Below the pieces are notes generated by a model. It was not told where the DNA came from, did not search any database, and saw only the letters and a program-made list of their open reading frames with translations. This document shows positions 1 through 9,900 of a stretch of DNA of 64,000 nucleotides, in pieces; positions within the stretch are counted from its first letter, which is position 1, and each line of letters opens with the position of its first letter. The position numbers and the translations under genes are program-made. The DNA is from Flavobacterium sp. UBA5153. GTDB taxonomy: Bacteria > Bacteroidota > Bacteroidia > Flavobacteriales > Flavobacteriaceae. Where the stretch lies: NCBI GenBank assembly GCA_002413745.1, contig DHXP01000018.1, positions 81,231 through 145,230 of the forward strand, given 5' to 3'.

Positions 1-20
1 GAGAATAGAAAAAAGAGAAT

Positions 21-97
21 AGACTTTTAGATAAAAGACAAAAAATAGACGAACCAACTTTTCAGTCTATTCGTCAATTATCTAAAAGTCTTTTTTA
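21..97. terminator. Nested inverted repeat, probable bidirectional terminator
   Basis: The outer arms AGACTTTTAGATAA (21-34) and TTATCTAAAAGTCT (78-91) are perfectly complementary and are followed by a T-run. The left flank read on the minus strand is also T-rich. An inner AATAGAC/GTCTATT motif is shared with the hairpin at 214-248, so this is probably also a member of a dispersed intergenic repeat family. Confidence 0.55.
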
Positions 98-138
98 TTG
101 GAATAATCCTTTATTTGTTTTTTTAATCCAGTTTCGGC

Positions 139-198
139 TCCCTCTCCTTTGCTTCGCCAGTTCGCTGTCGCTCGTGTGGAGAGGGTTGGGGTGAGGAT
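139..198. repeat. G/C-rich imperfect palindrome (CCCTCTCC...GGAGAGGGTTGGGGTGAGG)
   Basis: This G/C-rich island lies in A/T-rich intergenic DNA. CCCTCTCC on the left pairs with GGAGAGGG on the right, and the element ends in TTGGGGTGAGG. It has the same vocabulary as the two repeats that bound the DUF559 cassette inside addA (9004-9047 and 9463-9496), so it looks like a solo copy of the same family. Confidence 0.6.
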
Positions 199-203
199 AA
201 ATT

Positions 204-248
204 ATAACAAAAAAATAGACGAATTAACCCGAAAGTCATCCGTCTATT
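204..248 (-). terminator. Terminator of the superoxide dismutase gene
   Basis: The stem AATAGACG (214-221) / CGTCTATT (241-248) has a 19-nt loop. It lies just past the stop codon of the minus-strand sod gene and is followed on that strand by a run of seven T. Confidence 0.55.
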
Positions 249-281
249 CTCTATGTTCTGTATTCTATTTTCTAAAAAAAT

Positions 282-887
282 CTATTTTTCTAAAGCATAT
301 CTTCTGGCAACTTCAGCCCAATTAATTACATTAAAGAAAGCTTCAATATAATCAGGTCTTCTGTTTTGATAATTCAAATAATAAGCGTGTTCCCAAACGT
401 CCATTCCAAGGATTGGTCTTCCGCCACAACCTACGCCAGGCATTAAAGTGTTGTCTTGATTTGGCGTTCCGCAAACTTCCAATTTTCCGTCTTTTACACA
501 AAGCCAAGCCCATCCTGAACCAAATTGTGTCGCTCCAGCTTTTGCAAAAGCAGCTTTAAATGCATCAAAAGAACCAAAAGCACTTTCAATTGCAGCTAAT
601 AATTCTCCTGTTGGAAGACCGCCACCGTTTGGAGACATCACTGTCCAAAACAAACTGTGATTGAAATGACCACCGCCGTTGTTGCGAACAGCCCTATTTT
701 TCATATCAAGATTTGTCAAAATAGCTTCAATGCTTTTTCCTTCCAACTCCGTTCCTGCAATAGCAGCGTTTACGTTAGTGATATAAGCATTATGATGTTT
801 TGTATGATGGATTTCCATCGTGCGCGCATCAATATGAGGTTCCAATGCGTCATACGCATAAGGTAATTGTGGTAATTCAAAAGCCAT
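282..887 (-). CDS. sodA: Superoxide dismutase (Fe/Mn family)
   Basis: Converts superoxide to oxygen and hydrogen peroxide in the cytoplasm. The 201 residues are the usual length for the family. All four metal ligands are visible: H27 (in [11 protein letters not shown]), H77 (in HFNHSLFW), D163 and H167 (in DVWEHAYY). Gly at the GGGHFNH position and Gln at 144 (NQDN) favour the manganese or cambialistic type over a strict iron enzyme; that is inference from family rules. It is transcribed alone, leftward, with a hairpin and T-run just past its stop. The gene symbol follows the Mn-type assignment and could equally be sodB. Confidence 0.93.
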   Translation of the reverse strand: MAFELPQLPYAYDALEPHIDARTMEIHHTKHHNAYITNVNAAIAGTELEGKSIEAILTNLDMKNRAVRNNGGGHFNHSLFWTVMSPNGGGLPTGELLAAIESAFGSFDAFKAAFAKAGATQFGSGWAWLCVKDGKLEVCGTPNQDNTLMPGVGCGGRPILGMDVWEHAYYLNYQNRRPDYIEAFFNVINWAEVARRYALEK

Positions 888-1002
888 AATATAGTTGTTT
901 AATGATTTATAAATATTTTATTCAAATTTAAACAATTAACTTTGGAAAAGGAAATTCTATTTAGTTATAGTTTTATTAAATAAATTGATAGTGGGGTTTT
1001 TC

Positions 1003-1087
1003 AGGAGCTTTTTCCAGCTATTCGTTGCAATCTTTTCTTTTTTTAAAGAAAAAAAAGAAAAGGATTTCCACTGCTATCTGGGCTAGG
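1003..1087. repeat. Dispersed intergenic repeat with internal hairpin (family A, copy 1)
   Basis: The unit starts AGGAGCTTTTTCCAGCT, has an A/T-rich hairpin in the middle (TCTTTTC...GAAAAGGA), and ends TTTCCACTGCTATCTGGGCTA. A second copy at 28422-28491 has the same conserved ends with an unrelated stem in the middle. The rest of 888-1145 shows nothing else that I can identify. Confidence 0.6.
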
Positions 1088-1145
1088 GAATTCGGGAAGA
1101 AAAAAAATTAGGTTTTTTGAAAAGATTAACGAGTTTCAAAAACTT

Positions 1146-1364
1146 CTAATCGTTAAACTTAAATAATTCGATTGTATTTATTTCCAATGCTTTTGACACT
1201 ATTTCCAAGGTAGAAAGAGTTGCATTTGCTCTGCCAGCTTCTAATCTGGACATATTACTTTTTTCAAAATTACATTTGGCAGCCAAATCCTGTTGAGATA
1301 TATTTTTCTCATTACGGATCTTCTGAATGCGTTTGCCAACTTGTATTTGTATTGATTCTTCCAA
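1146..1364 (-). CDS. Small XRE-family helix-turn-helix regulator
   Basis: A 72-residue protein that is essentially one Cro/C1-type helix-turn-helix. The segment from about residue 10 to 65 contains the family signature (IRNEKNISQQDLAAKC, then SNMSRLEAGRANATLSTLE), the Gln-x3-Ala helix and the recognition helix. It has no effector domain, as in small autoregulators of defence and toxin-antitoxin loci. It is divergent from the large helicase-nuclease gene at 1779, with about 410 bp between them, and an inverted repeat in that gap (1419-1436) is a candidate operator. A role controlling the helicase is inference from position. Confidence 0.85.
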   Translation of the reverse strand: MEESIQIQVGKRIQKIRNEKNISQQDLAAKCNFEKSNMSRLEAGRANATLSTLEIVSKALEINTIELFKFND

Positions 1365-1418
1365 ACTTTAATTATCATTTACGACAAGTCAAAATTTGTT
1401 TTATATTTGCTTAATACG

Positions 1419-1436
1419 GTTATCATAAATGATAAC
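1419..1436. promoter_or_regulatory. Candidate operator of the XRE regulator
   Basis: GTTATCAT-AA-ATGATAAC is a perfect 8+8 inverted repeat with a 2-bp spacer. A partial copy (TTATCATTTA) lies next to the XRE start codon at about 1373-1382. Such paired sites upstream of small XRE genes are usually autoregulatory operators; no binding has been shown here. Confidence 0.4.
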
Positions 1437-1665
1437 TAAAAAAATATTTTGTCCAAATGTGGAAAGCCGTAAAGTAATGAGTTTTCAACTTGATAAATTT
1501 GAGTGGAGATTAGAAATGGATTTTTAAAAAACAGTTGAGTAATTTATACTTTCAAAGTAAATGTGCTTGGTTCAATAGTTAAAACGGGTGTGTCTAGACA
1601 CAAAACTAAATTAGTGAATTACTTAATATATTTTCTGTATAAGAATTATTTTGTAAAATAATCTT

Positions 1666-1673
1666 TATATTTG
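1666..1673 (+). promoter_or_regulatory. Possible -7 element for the helicase-nuclease gene
   Basis: TATATTTG matches the Bacteroidota TAnnTTTG consensus about 105 bp before the ATG. No TTG element at the proper distance is seen, so the call is weak. Confidence 0.3.
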
Positions 1674-1778
1674 AGAAAAGTAAAAAAACAGAAGTTATAA
1701 TATAAAAAAAGTATCTTTTCCTCAAGTTTTTAAAATTAAAGCTCTGTAAAATATGTCATTGCAAATAATTAAATCTTT

Positions 1779-4700
1779 ATGAGTGTTATAAATCAATATA
1801 TTACTTTTCTAAAAGAATATAAAAAACTTCTTGAAAGAGGAGTTAAAGATGTTTTATCTAAAAGTTTATCATCAAATTTCATTTGGATAGATGAAATTCA
1901 AGAATTAGTAAAGTCAGACATTTGTAATTCAAATTTAGCAAATATATTTTTAGAAGACTTCGAAAAACAATCGATAATATTCTCACTTGCAAAACCCAAA
2001 AAACCAATTGTTAAGATTCCAAATAATTTTTTGGAAATCATAGAATTTGATGAAGCTAAAAATAAATTTTCAAGTATCAATAATGACGATGAAGAACTTA
2101 TTTATTTTCAAAATAGTGAAAAAGGAAAAATTGAAATTGATAAAATAAAAGTTTTTGAAAAAAATAAATCAATTTATTCAAAATTTTATAGAGCTTACAA
2201 TGATATTAAAAATGATTCAAATCTAGAAATTGTTTTAAGTTTAGCTTTGATGCAATTCTCAAAAAACAATAACAACAAAAATATTTCAAAAGTTAACCAA
2301 CATTTATTTCATTTTCCATTAAACTTGGATATTAATTCGAATAATGAAATAAAAATCAAGTTTTCTGAATCCGAAAATCCATATTCTGACTTCTTTTTCT
2401 TAAACAATACTCCTATTGAAAAAGATATTTTAAGTAATATCGTTGATAGTTTTGAATCTAAAGTATTAGAATTTGGCTGTGATTTTATCTACGAGGATGA
2501 TTTGAAAAAATTAATTTCAAAATCAATTCAGAAAATTTCTGATAATTCTGAATTTCAAGATTCTATATTAAAACCGCAAAGCGATTTTTATAAAGAAGAT
2601 TTCTTTAAAATTTCATTTTCGCCTGCAATAAATTTCAAAACAAAAAAGCCAAGGTTTTTCGAAAAACTAACGGATTCAATTATTGAATACAATGAAGAAA
2701 ATGAAAACGAATCAAAACTTTTAAATCTATTAATTAGGAATCCTGATAATGAACACAATAATTCATATCCAAAATCTAATTACTTCATTGATGATTTGTA
2801 TGAAAATTATAAAGAAAATGCAAATTCACTAAATGCTGAAGAAGATTTTTCTGTTTTTTTTCCATTACCATATAACAATGAACAAAAGCAAATTTATGAA
2901 AACTATTTAAAAAACAGATTAACAGTTGTTACTGGTCCACCAGGCACTGGAAAATCTCATACTATTGTAAATATTTTATGTTCACTTTTAGCACAAGGGA
3001 AAAGGGTTTTAGTAACTGCACAAACTGACAAAGCTCTTGAATCACTTTTAGATAAAATTCCTAAAACATTTGATGATTTAATTTTTACAAAAATTGAGTT
3101 AGAAACTGATAAAACTAGATTTTCATTAGAAAATAGTATCAGTAAAATTTCAAGTATTTTAACAGATAATTTCTATTTAAATATTGAATCAAAAATAAAA
3201 GAGTTAAACAATCTAAAAAGTGATTATGTAAACTTGAAATCTAAAATAATAAATGCTTTAGAGAGGGAATATAATGAAATTACTATTAATGAAACTTTTT
3301 CAAATTTACGAGCATATCAAATAGTTGATAAAATTGAAAAGAAAGATTCAAAAGAATGGAACTGGATAAAAGACAATTTATCAATAGAGCAATTAAATGA
3401 TTTTGATAAATTAAAAAAGTCAATATTCAATTACAATAAATATCGATATCTTAATACAAACTATAACCAAATTGTTGATTTTGACTTAAACGCTATATAC
3501 AAAAAATTGAAAACTTATGATTTTTCTGAATTTCTTGAAATTCAGAAAAATATTCAACGATTAAGTGATAAATTAAAAATAAAGGAAGAGTTAAAAGATA
3601 AATTTTTAAGTATTGATTTATCGAAAATAATTGAAACATTAAGTACATATTCTAATGTTGAAATTGTGTTAAAAAAACAAAATGACATAGATGTTTTGTT
3701 GAAAAAACTAAAACAAATCCCTCAAATAGAAAATATCACAACAAATGTAACATTTTCAAATATTGTTAATAATGAAACAAAATATCTTTTAGATATTGAA
3801 ACTTACTTTTCATTTATTAGTGATGAAAAAGTTGGTTTTTTTAAGCGATTAGATTCTAAATTTAAGAAAATATCGTATTTAGAAGACGTAACAATCAATG
3901 GGATAAAAACAAATTCAAAACAAAGTATTACAAAACTCAAAGAATTCATTAATACTATTTGTTTGATAAATAGAAATTTCTATTTATTAAAAAACAATGG
4001 CTATTCATTTGAGTATGATGACAAAGCTGACATCGAATCAAAATTAGAAATTTTAAAAGAAACTATTTCAAAAGTAGAACGAAATAATGAATTAGTCAAA
4101 AAAATTCAATTTGAAACTAACATAATAGAATTTTCAAAATTTGTAAATATTGATAAGTTTGAGATAGAAGAATTAACTGAAAAAGCAATTGAGTATAAGG
4201 ATGATTTTGATGAATTTAAAAAACTGGAGTTTCAATTTAAAAATATTTTTAAGTCATTGGTAGAAACAAGTTTAATTCTTGAGAATTCAAAAATCAAAAA
4301 AGACTTTGGAAATCTATTGCCGATTCAAGAAATTGTTGATAAAGATACTTTTGAAAATTTTTTTGTAAAACTTGAAGAAATTAATAATCAACTGAATTTA
4401 GAAAAGCTATTTATTGATTCAAAAGATTATTTAAAAGTAGTTTTACCCTTAACATTTGAAAAAATAAATGAAATTTCATTTGAATTTATTACTAAAGAAA
4501 ATTTTGAATTTGCTAACGCAAATTTTTATTTAGTTATAAATGAATTCATTGATATTCAAAAGACTAAAGAAGAACTTGCTTTTATTAATAAAAAAATATA
4601 TGGTATTAAATGTGATATTCTTTTTGATTTAGCAAAAGATAATTTTAGAAATAAATTTGATGAAAATGAGATTAATGATTTTATCAATTTGCTTGAACAA

Positions 4701-6905
4701 TATAAATATAACTTAAATCAAAGCAATAGAAAAATAAGGAATCAAACTCAATATCAAATTTTAGCGAGAAAAAATAGTGTTCAAATCAGCAAAAAACTTT
4801 CTTGTTGGGTTATGAAATTTAATGATGTTTTAAATTCTGTTGGTAATGAACCCGAGATATTTGATTGTATTATAGTTGATGAAGCGAGCCAATTAGATTT
4901 TAATAGTTTATTGCTTGGCTATTATACTGAAAATATGATAATTGTTGGCGATGACAAACAAACTTCTCCAAGTAGTTTGACTGGAGCTGATGGAAATGAT
5001 TTTGAAGCAATAAAAAACAAACATTTAGATTTTTTAGATTCAAATATTATTCACATAAAAAGTGACAATAGTTTATTCACTCTTTCAAAAATGATTGCTG
5101 GGAATTCAAATCTTGAATTAAAGGAACATTTTAGATGTGTTCCAGAACTAATTGAATTTTCAAAATTTAATTTTTATAATAACTCGTTAAGACCGCTAAA
5201 ACAGATTAATGGAAATAGACTTCAACCTAAAGTTCCTGTTTTTATTGATGGTGCCTTTACCGAAGAAAAAATTGTTCACAAAGAAATCGAACAAATCAAA
5301 GCCTATTTAAGAAATATTTTAACAGATGAAAAATACTCCAATAAAACAATTGGAGTCGTAAGTTTAGGCTTAACAAAACATACTGAAAAGTTAAAAGATA
5401 TAAAGGAGGATTTAGCAAATGAATTTGGTAAAGATAAAATTGATAAGCATAAATTAATCATTGAAGATTCACCTAAATTTCAAGGAGATGAAAGAGATGT
5501 AATGCTAGTTTCGTTAGGTGTAGCAACAGATTTTGAGAAATTAAAGAAAAATGAAAACGCAAAACCAAGAGCTATAATTTCTGACCAAGATGAATTTAAA
5601 AAAATTAATGTCGCATTGAGTAGAGCGAAAGAACAAATGATTTTATTTCATTCTGTCAAATCCGAACATTTAAACTCACAAGATTTTAGAAATAAAATTT
5701 TAAACTTTTTCTATGAAGAAGTAAAACCAATAGAAGAACTTAAATTGGATTACTATAATGAAATTAGAAACTTACATAACACTCCTACTCCATTTGATAG
5801 TTGGTTTGAATACGATATTGCAAGTGAATTAATCGGAAAAGGATATAGTTATATTGAGCCTCAATACAAAGTTAAAGAAGATGAAACCTACTATAACCAT
5901 AAAACTAATAAGCAATCGTATGTAAATTTCAAACTTGATTTAGTAGTTCATAATAATGGTAAAAGAGTTGCTATTGAATGCGATGGCGACCCTTTCCATT
6001 CTTTGCCTGTAGATGTTGCTTATGACATTGAAAGACAAGAATTTTTAGAAAGAGTTGGCTGGAAAGTATATAGAATTTTATATTCTGCTTACAAAAGAAA
6101 TCCAAGCAATGAAATAGAAAAAATGATTAACTTCATAACTAAAAACACAAAGAAAGATGAAGTAAAACTATTTATTCCATCAGTAAGAGAAAACATTATT
6201 GAAGAAATTGATTATGATGAATTTGAAAACGAGGAAGAAAATGGTTCAAGGATACCAATTGAAAATTCAAATAAAACATATCAACATAAATCTCTCATAG
6301 ATTTAATGCAAGATGAAATTATTGAAACTGAAAATAATCTTTTCACAATAAAAGAAAACATAGAAGATAAAATTTTAAGATATTTTAATCTTTTTGAAAA
6401 CGGAACTTATAAATTACAAGAAAATCCTGAAAATTTTTGTTTACATTCATTACCAATTAGTAAAAAATATAGGAACGGATATTTGTTGCAATGCTATGAT
6501 AATGGTCATATTAACAAAGTTTATGTTAAGACTTTGTTGGACAAAAGAATTGATTATAATTATTCAAATGGCAAAAACCCTAACGCTAAAATTCAATATT
6601 TAAAACTTATTGAAGATGATGCAATTATTGGGTTAAAATTCAATAAAGGAAAAGAAATAATTTTCAAAGCCCATAAAACTGAAAACATTTCGAATAGAGA
6701 ACAATTACACTTGCAAGGCTATAAAGTGATTTATCAAAGTTTTGAAAATATTGAATATAAAGTATTTCCAAAAAACATATCTGACGAAATTAATAGGTTG
6801 ACATACGAAAGTTTTAACGCAAACGGGAAGCAGACTAACAATAAAAATTATGAAAATGAGTGGAATATAATACAAAAATTTATGCCAAATATAACAAAAA
6901 AGTAA
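1779..6905 (+). CDS. Large superfamily 1 helicase with C-terminal Vsr/DUF559-like nuclease domain, probable defence protein
   Basis: A 1708-residue protein. Residues 1-370 show no motif I recognise. A UvrD/DNA2-like SF1 helicase follows, with Walker A GPPGTGKS at 386-393, DEAS box at D1034-E1035 and motif VI NVALSRAKE at 1277-1285. About 550 Lys/Glu/Leu-rich residues between motifs I and II probably form a coiled-coil insertion. Near the C-terminus is a PD-(D/E)xK nuclease of the Vsr/DUF559 type, with D1387, E1400 and D1402 (IECDGD) and the typical FLERVGWKVYRI tail. The last 230 residues are unassigned. Helicases fused to Vsr-like nucleases are known as single-gene phage defence candidates (Hhe-like and relatives); that this one defends is inference. 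The gene is far more A/T-rich than addA next to it, which suggests recent acquisition. The ATG at 1779 is the only sensible start. Confidence 0.8.
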   Translation: MSVINQYITFLKEYKKLLERGVKDVLSKSLSSNFIWIDEIQELVKSDICNSNLANIFLEDFEKQSIIFSLAKPKKPIVKIPNNFLEIIEFDEAKNKFSSINNDDEELIYFQNSEKGKIEIDKIKVFEKNKSIYSKFYRAYNDIKNDSNLEIVLSLALMQFSKNNNNKNISKVNQHLFHFPLNLDINSNNEIKIKFSESENPYSDFFFLNNTPIEKDILSNIVDSFESKVLEFGCDFIYEDDLKKLISKSIQKISDNSEFQDSILKPQSDFYKEDFFKISFSPAINFKTKKPRFFEKLTDSIIEYNEENENESKLLNLLIRNPDNEHNNSYPKSNYFIDDLYENYKENANSLNAEEDFSVFFPLPYNNEQKQIYENYLKNRLTVVTGPPGTGKSHTIVNILCSLLAQGKRVLVTAQTDKALESLLDKIPKTFDDLIFTKIELETDKTRFSLENSISKISSILTDNFYLNIESKIKELNNLKSDYVNLKSKIINALEREYNEITINETFSNLRAYQIVDKIEKKDSKEWNWIKDNLSIEQLNDFDKLKKSIFNYNKYRYLNTNYNQIVDFDLNAIYKKLKTYDFSEFLEIQKNIQRLSDKLKIKEELKDKFLSIDLSKIIETLSTYSNVEIVLKKQNDIDVLLKKLKQIPQIENITTNVTFSNIVNNETKYLLDIETYFSFISDEKVGFFKRLDSKFKKISYLEDVTINGIKTNSKQSITKLKEFINTICLINRNFYLLKNNGYSFEYDDKADIESKLEILKETISKVERNNELVKKIQFETNIIEFSKFVNIDKFEIEELTEKAIEYKDDFDEFKKLEFQFKNIFKSLVETSLILENSKIKKDFGNLLPIQEIVDKDTFENFFVKLEEINNQLNLEKLFIDSKDYLKVVLPLTFEKINEISFEFITKENFEFANANFYLVINEFIDIQKTKEELAFINKKIYGIKCDILFDLAKDNFRNKFDENEINDFINLLEQYKYNLNQSNRKIRNQTQYQILARKNSVQISKKLSCWVMKFNDVLNSVGNEPEIFDCIIVDEASQLDFNSLLLGYYTENMIIVGDDKQTSPSSLTGADGNDFEAIKNKHLDFLDSNIIHIKSDNSLFTLSKMIAGNSNLELKEHFRCVPELIEFSKFNFYNNSLRPLKQINGNRLQPKVPVFIDGAFTEEKIVHKEIEQIKAYLRNILTDEKYSNKTIGVVSLGLTKHTEKLKDIKEDLANEFGKDKIDKHKLIIEDSPKFQGDERDVMLVSLGVATDFEKLKKNENAKPRAIISDQDEFKKINVALSRAKEQMILFHSVKSEHLNSQDFRNKILNFFYEEVKPIEELKLDYYNEIRNLHNTPTPFDSWFEYDIASELIGKGYSYIEPQYKVKEDETYYNHKTNKQSYVNFKLDLVVHNNGKRVAIECDGDPFHSLPVDVAYDIERQEFLERVGWKVYRILYSAYKRNPSNEIEKMINFITKNTKKDEVKLFIPSVRENIIEEIDYDEFENEEENGSRIPIENSNKTYQHKSLIDLMQDEIIETENNLFTIKENIEDKILRYFNLFENGTYKLQENPENFCLHSLPISKKYRNGYLLQCYDNGHINKVYVKTLLDKRIDYNYSNGKNPNAKIQYLKLIEDDAIIGLKFNKGKEIIFKAHKTENISNREQLHLQGYKVIYQSFENIEYKVFPKNISDEINRLTYESFNANGKQTNNKNYENEWNIIQKFMPNITKK

Positions 6906-6981
6906 CGGTTGTTTTTGTATATATTAATTGATAATTATAGCATTGGGATAGAAATATCAAAAACCTAAAATCAAAAATCAA

Positions 6982-9900
6982 ATGCAAAGACCTTCATTCT
7001 CCATATACGACGCATCTGCAGGTTCCGGAAAAACCTATGCGCTCGTCAAAGAATACCTGAAAATCATTCTTGTTGCCAAAAAAAATGATGCGTATCGCAA
7101 TATTCTCGCCATCACGTTTACCAACAAAGCGGTTCACGAAATGAAAAGTAGAATTGTAGGTAGTTTATCCGAGTTTGTCAAAGACGAGCCCAGCGAAAAA
7201 GCACAGGATTTAATGGAACATTTGGCGATTGAAACCGAGCTTTCCATTATCCAGATCAAAACCAAATCGCAGCAAATCATCAAGCATATTATTCATAATT
7301 ATGCGGCTTTTGATATTTCTACCATCGACAAATTCACGCATAAAGTCATTCGGGCTTTTGCACACGATTTAGGTTTGCCAATGACTTTTGAAGTGACTTT
7401 GGATACCGAAAATTTGCTCATCGAAGCCGTCGACGCCATCATTGCGCGAGCTGGCGAAGATGAAACTTTAACCAAATTGCTCATCGATTTCACGATGGAA
7501 AAAACCGATGACGACAAATCTTGGGACATTTCCCGCGAAATTCTCGAAACCGGTCGGTTGGTTCTCAATGAAAATAACCGAAATGAAATCACCCATTTTC
7601 AAGACAAATCTATCACCGAATTTGTCGAAATAAAAAACAAACTAGCTGAAGCCTGCAAAGTTTTGGAAAAAGAAAATGCAGAATTCGCCGAAAGCGCGTT
7701 GCTGTTAATCGAGAAAAACGGAATTGACACCAAATCATTTTCCGGTGCTTATTTCCCTAAACATCTACAAAGTATTCAGGAAGGAAAATTCAACCCGAAA
7801 AACAAAACCTATCACGAATCCGACGATATAAAAATCAATAAAACCGCCAAAGACAGGGCTTTAATTGAAAATATCATTCCTGAATTATTGCAAATTCTTG
7901 ATACCATTTATAAGAACTTCGAAAAAAGGGATTTCTACAAAGCATTCCTGAAAAATATTACGCCATTATCTTTATTAAATACCGTCAGCAACGAATTGGC
8001 AAAAATTCAAAACGAACAAAACGTGCTTTCCATTTCCGAATTCAATGCCATCATTCATCGTGAAATTCAAAACCAACCGGCTCCATTTATTTACGAGCGA
8101 TTGGGAGAACGCTATCGCCATTTTTTTATCGATGAATTTCAGGACACTTCCGAAATGCAATGGCAAAATCTGATTCCGCTTATCGACAACGCAACTTCAA
8201 GCGAATTCGAGGGCGAAAAAGGGACTTTAATGATTGTGGGTGACCCGAAACAGTCCATTTACCGTTGGCGTGGCGGCAAAGCTGAACAGTTTATTGAGTT
8301 GAGCAAAGACCATAATCCGTTTAACAATCCCGATAAAGTTTTAGAACATTTAGACACGAATTATCGCAGTTATTCGCAAATAATAGATTTTAATAACAAT
8401 TTTTTTCAATTGTTGTCCAGTGAATTTGAACATTTGGATTACAAGGATTTGTATGAAAATCACAGCCATCAAAAAAGCAATCATAAAACGGGCGGTTATG
8501 TGAATATTTCCTTTATTCCAAAAGTTGAAAATAACGAAGATGAAGAAGAAGCATTGGACAAAACCGAATTGTATTTATTGGCAACTTTAAATACCATTCA
8601 AAAAGTACAAAAACAAGGTTTCGAATACGAAGATATTGTGATTCTTACCCGAAAACGCAGTCAGGGAATTGCTATTGCTAATTATTTGACAGAGCAAGGA
8701 ATTCCGCTTTTGTCTTCGGAAACCTTGATGATTCAAAATGCCACCGAAGTCCGGTTCATTATCCATTTATTAAAGTACTTAAAAAACAGCGCCGATTTAG
8801 AAGCAAAAGCTTATTTTCTGCATTATGTTGCCGAACATCTTCAGGACAAATTACCTATCCACGATTTCATTGCCAAGGGAATGGACGAAAAAAAGGAAAC
8901 GGAATTCGAAAATTGGTTAACGAGTTTCGATATTTCACTTTCCTTTCAAGACATCCGAAAAAAATCGCTGTACGAAGCAGTGGAGACCATAATAAGTAAA
9001 TTCCTCTCCCCTCCCGATAGCTATCGGGACTTCTCCAAAGGAGAGGGCGCCGAAACTAAAAAGTTGGGATATATGACTGGCGGAAACTATTCTCATTTGT
9101 TGATAGAAAAAGCTCAAGAAATGAGGAAAACCCCAACAGTTGCTGAAAAAATATTATGGTCAGAGCTAAGATCACAAGCTTTAGATCACAAATTTAGGCA
9201 ACAGCATCTGATAGATGATTTTATTGTTGATTTTGTCTGTTTGTCAAAAAAATTAGTAATCGAAGTTGATGGAGACTATCATTTTACCGAAGAACAAGTC
9301 GAGTTAGACAACGATAGGGCAATTGCTCTGAATAAATTAGGGTATAAAGTAATTCGATTTACTAATGAGCAAGTAACTAAGGATATTTTCAATGTCCTAG
9401 AAGAGATAAAAGAAGTATTAATCCAACAAAAAGAAATTCAAAACTCCAACTCTCCAGTTACGTCTCCCTCCCCTTCGGGGAGGGTTGGGGAGGGGAATGC
9501 TTATGTGCAATATTTCCTCGACATTGTTTTGGAAAGAGATGTAAGAAACCAAGCGGGAATTTCGGATTTCCTGAATTATTGGGACAAAAATGGGGAGAAA
9601 TTCAGCATTCCATCGCCCGAAGGCAAAAATGCGGTTCGGATTATGACCATTCATAAATCGAAAGGATTGGAATTTCCAGTCGTGATTATGCCATTTGCCG
9701 AAGAAGATTACAGCAGAAAACCCAAAGACAAACTGTGGCTCAATGCTGAAGAGCAGGATTTTGGTTTGCCCAAAGTTTTAATTGATAATTCTAGTGCAGT
9801 AGAAGGTTTTGGCGAAAACGCAAAATGGGTTTATGACCAGAAAAAACAGGAAGAATTATTGGACAATATTAATGTTTTATATGTGGCTTTAACCAGAGCC

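Larger units (their letters stand above)
1365..1778. other. Intergenic region between XRE regulator and helicase-nuclease
   Basis: No gene is seen in these 414 bases. They hold a perfect inverted repeat at 1419-1436 and a related half site near 1373, a 14-bp perfect palindrome (TGTGTCTAGACACA) at 1589-1602, and a Bacteroidota-like promoter element at 1666-1673. Confidence 0.6.

Noticed and set aside
9418-9654. Minus-strand frame across the right end of the DUF559 cassette
   Set aside because: It is the antisense of the cassette and addA, without any recognised family; the plus-strand protein explains the coding signal.
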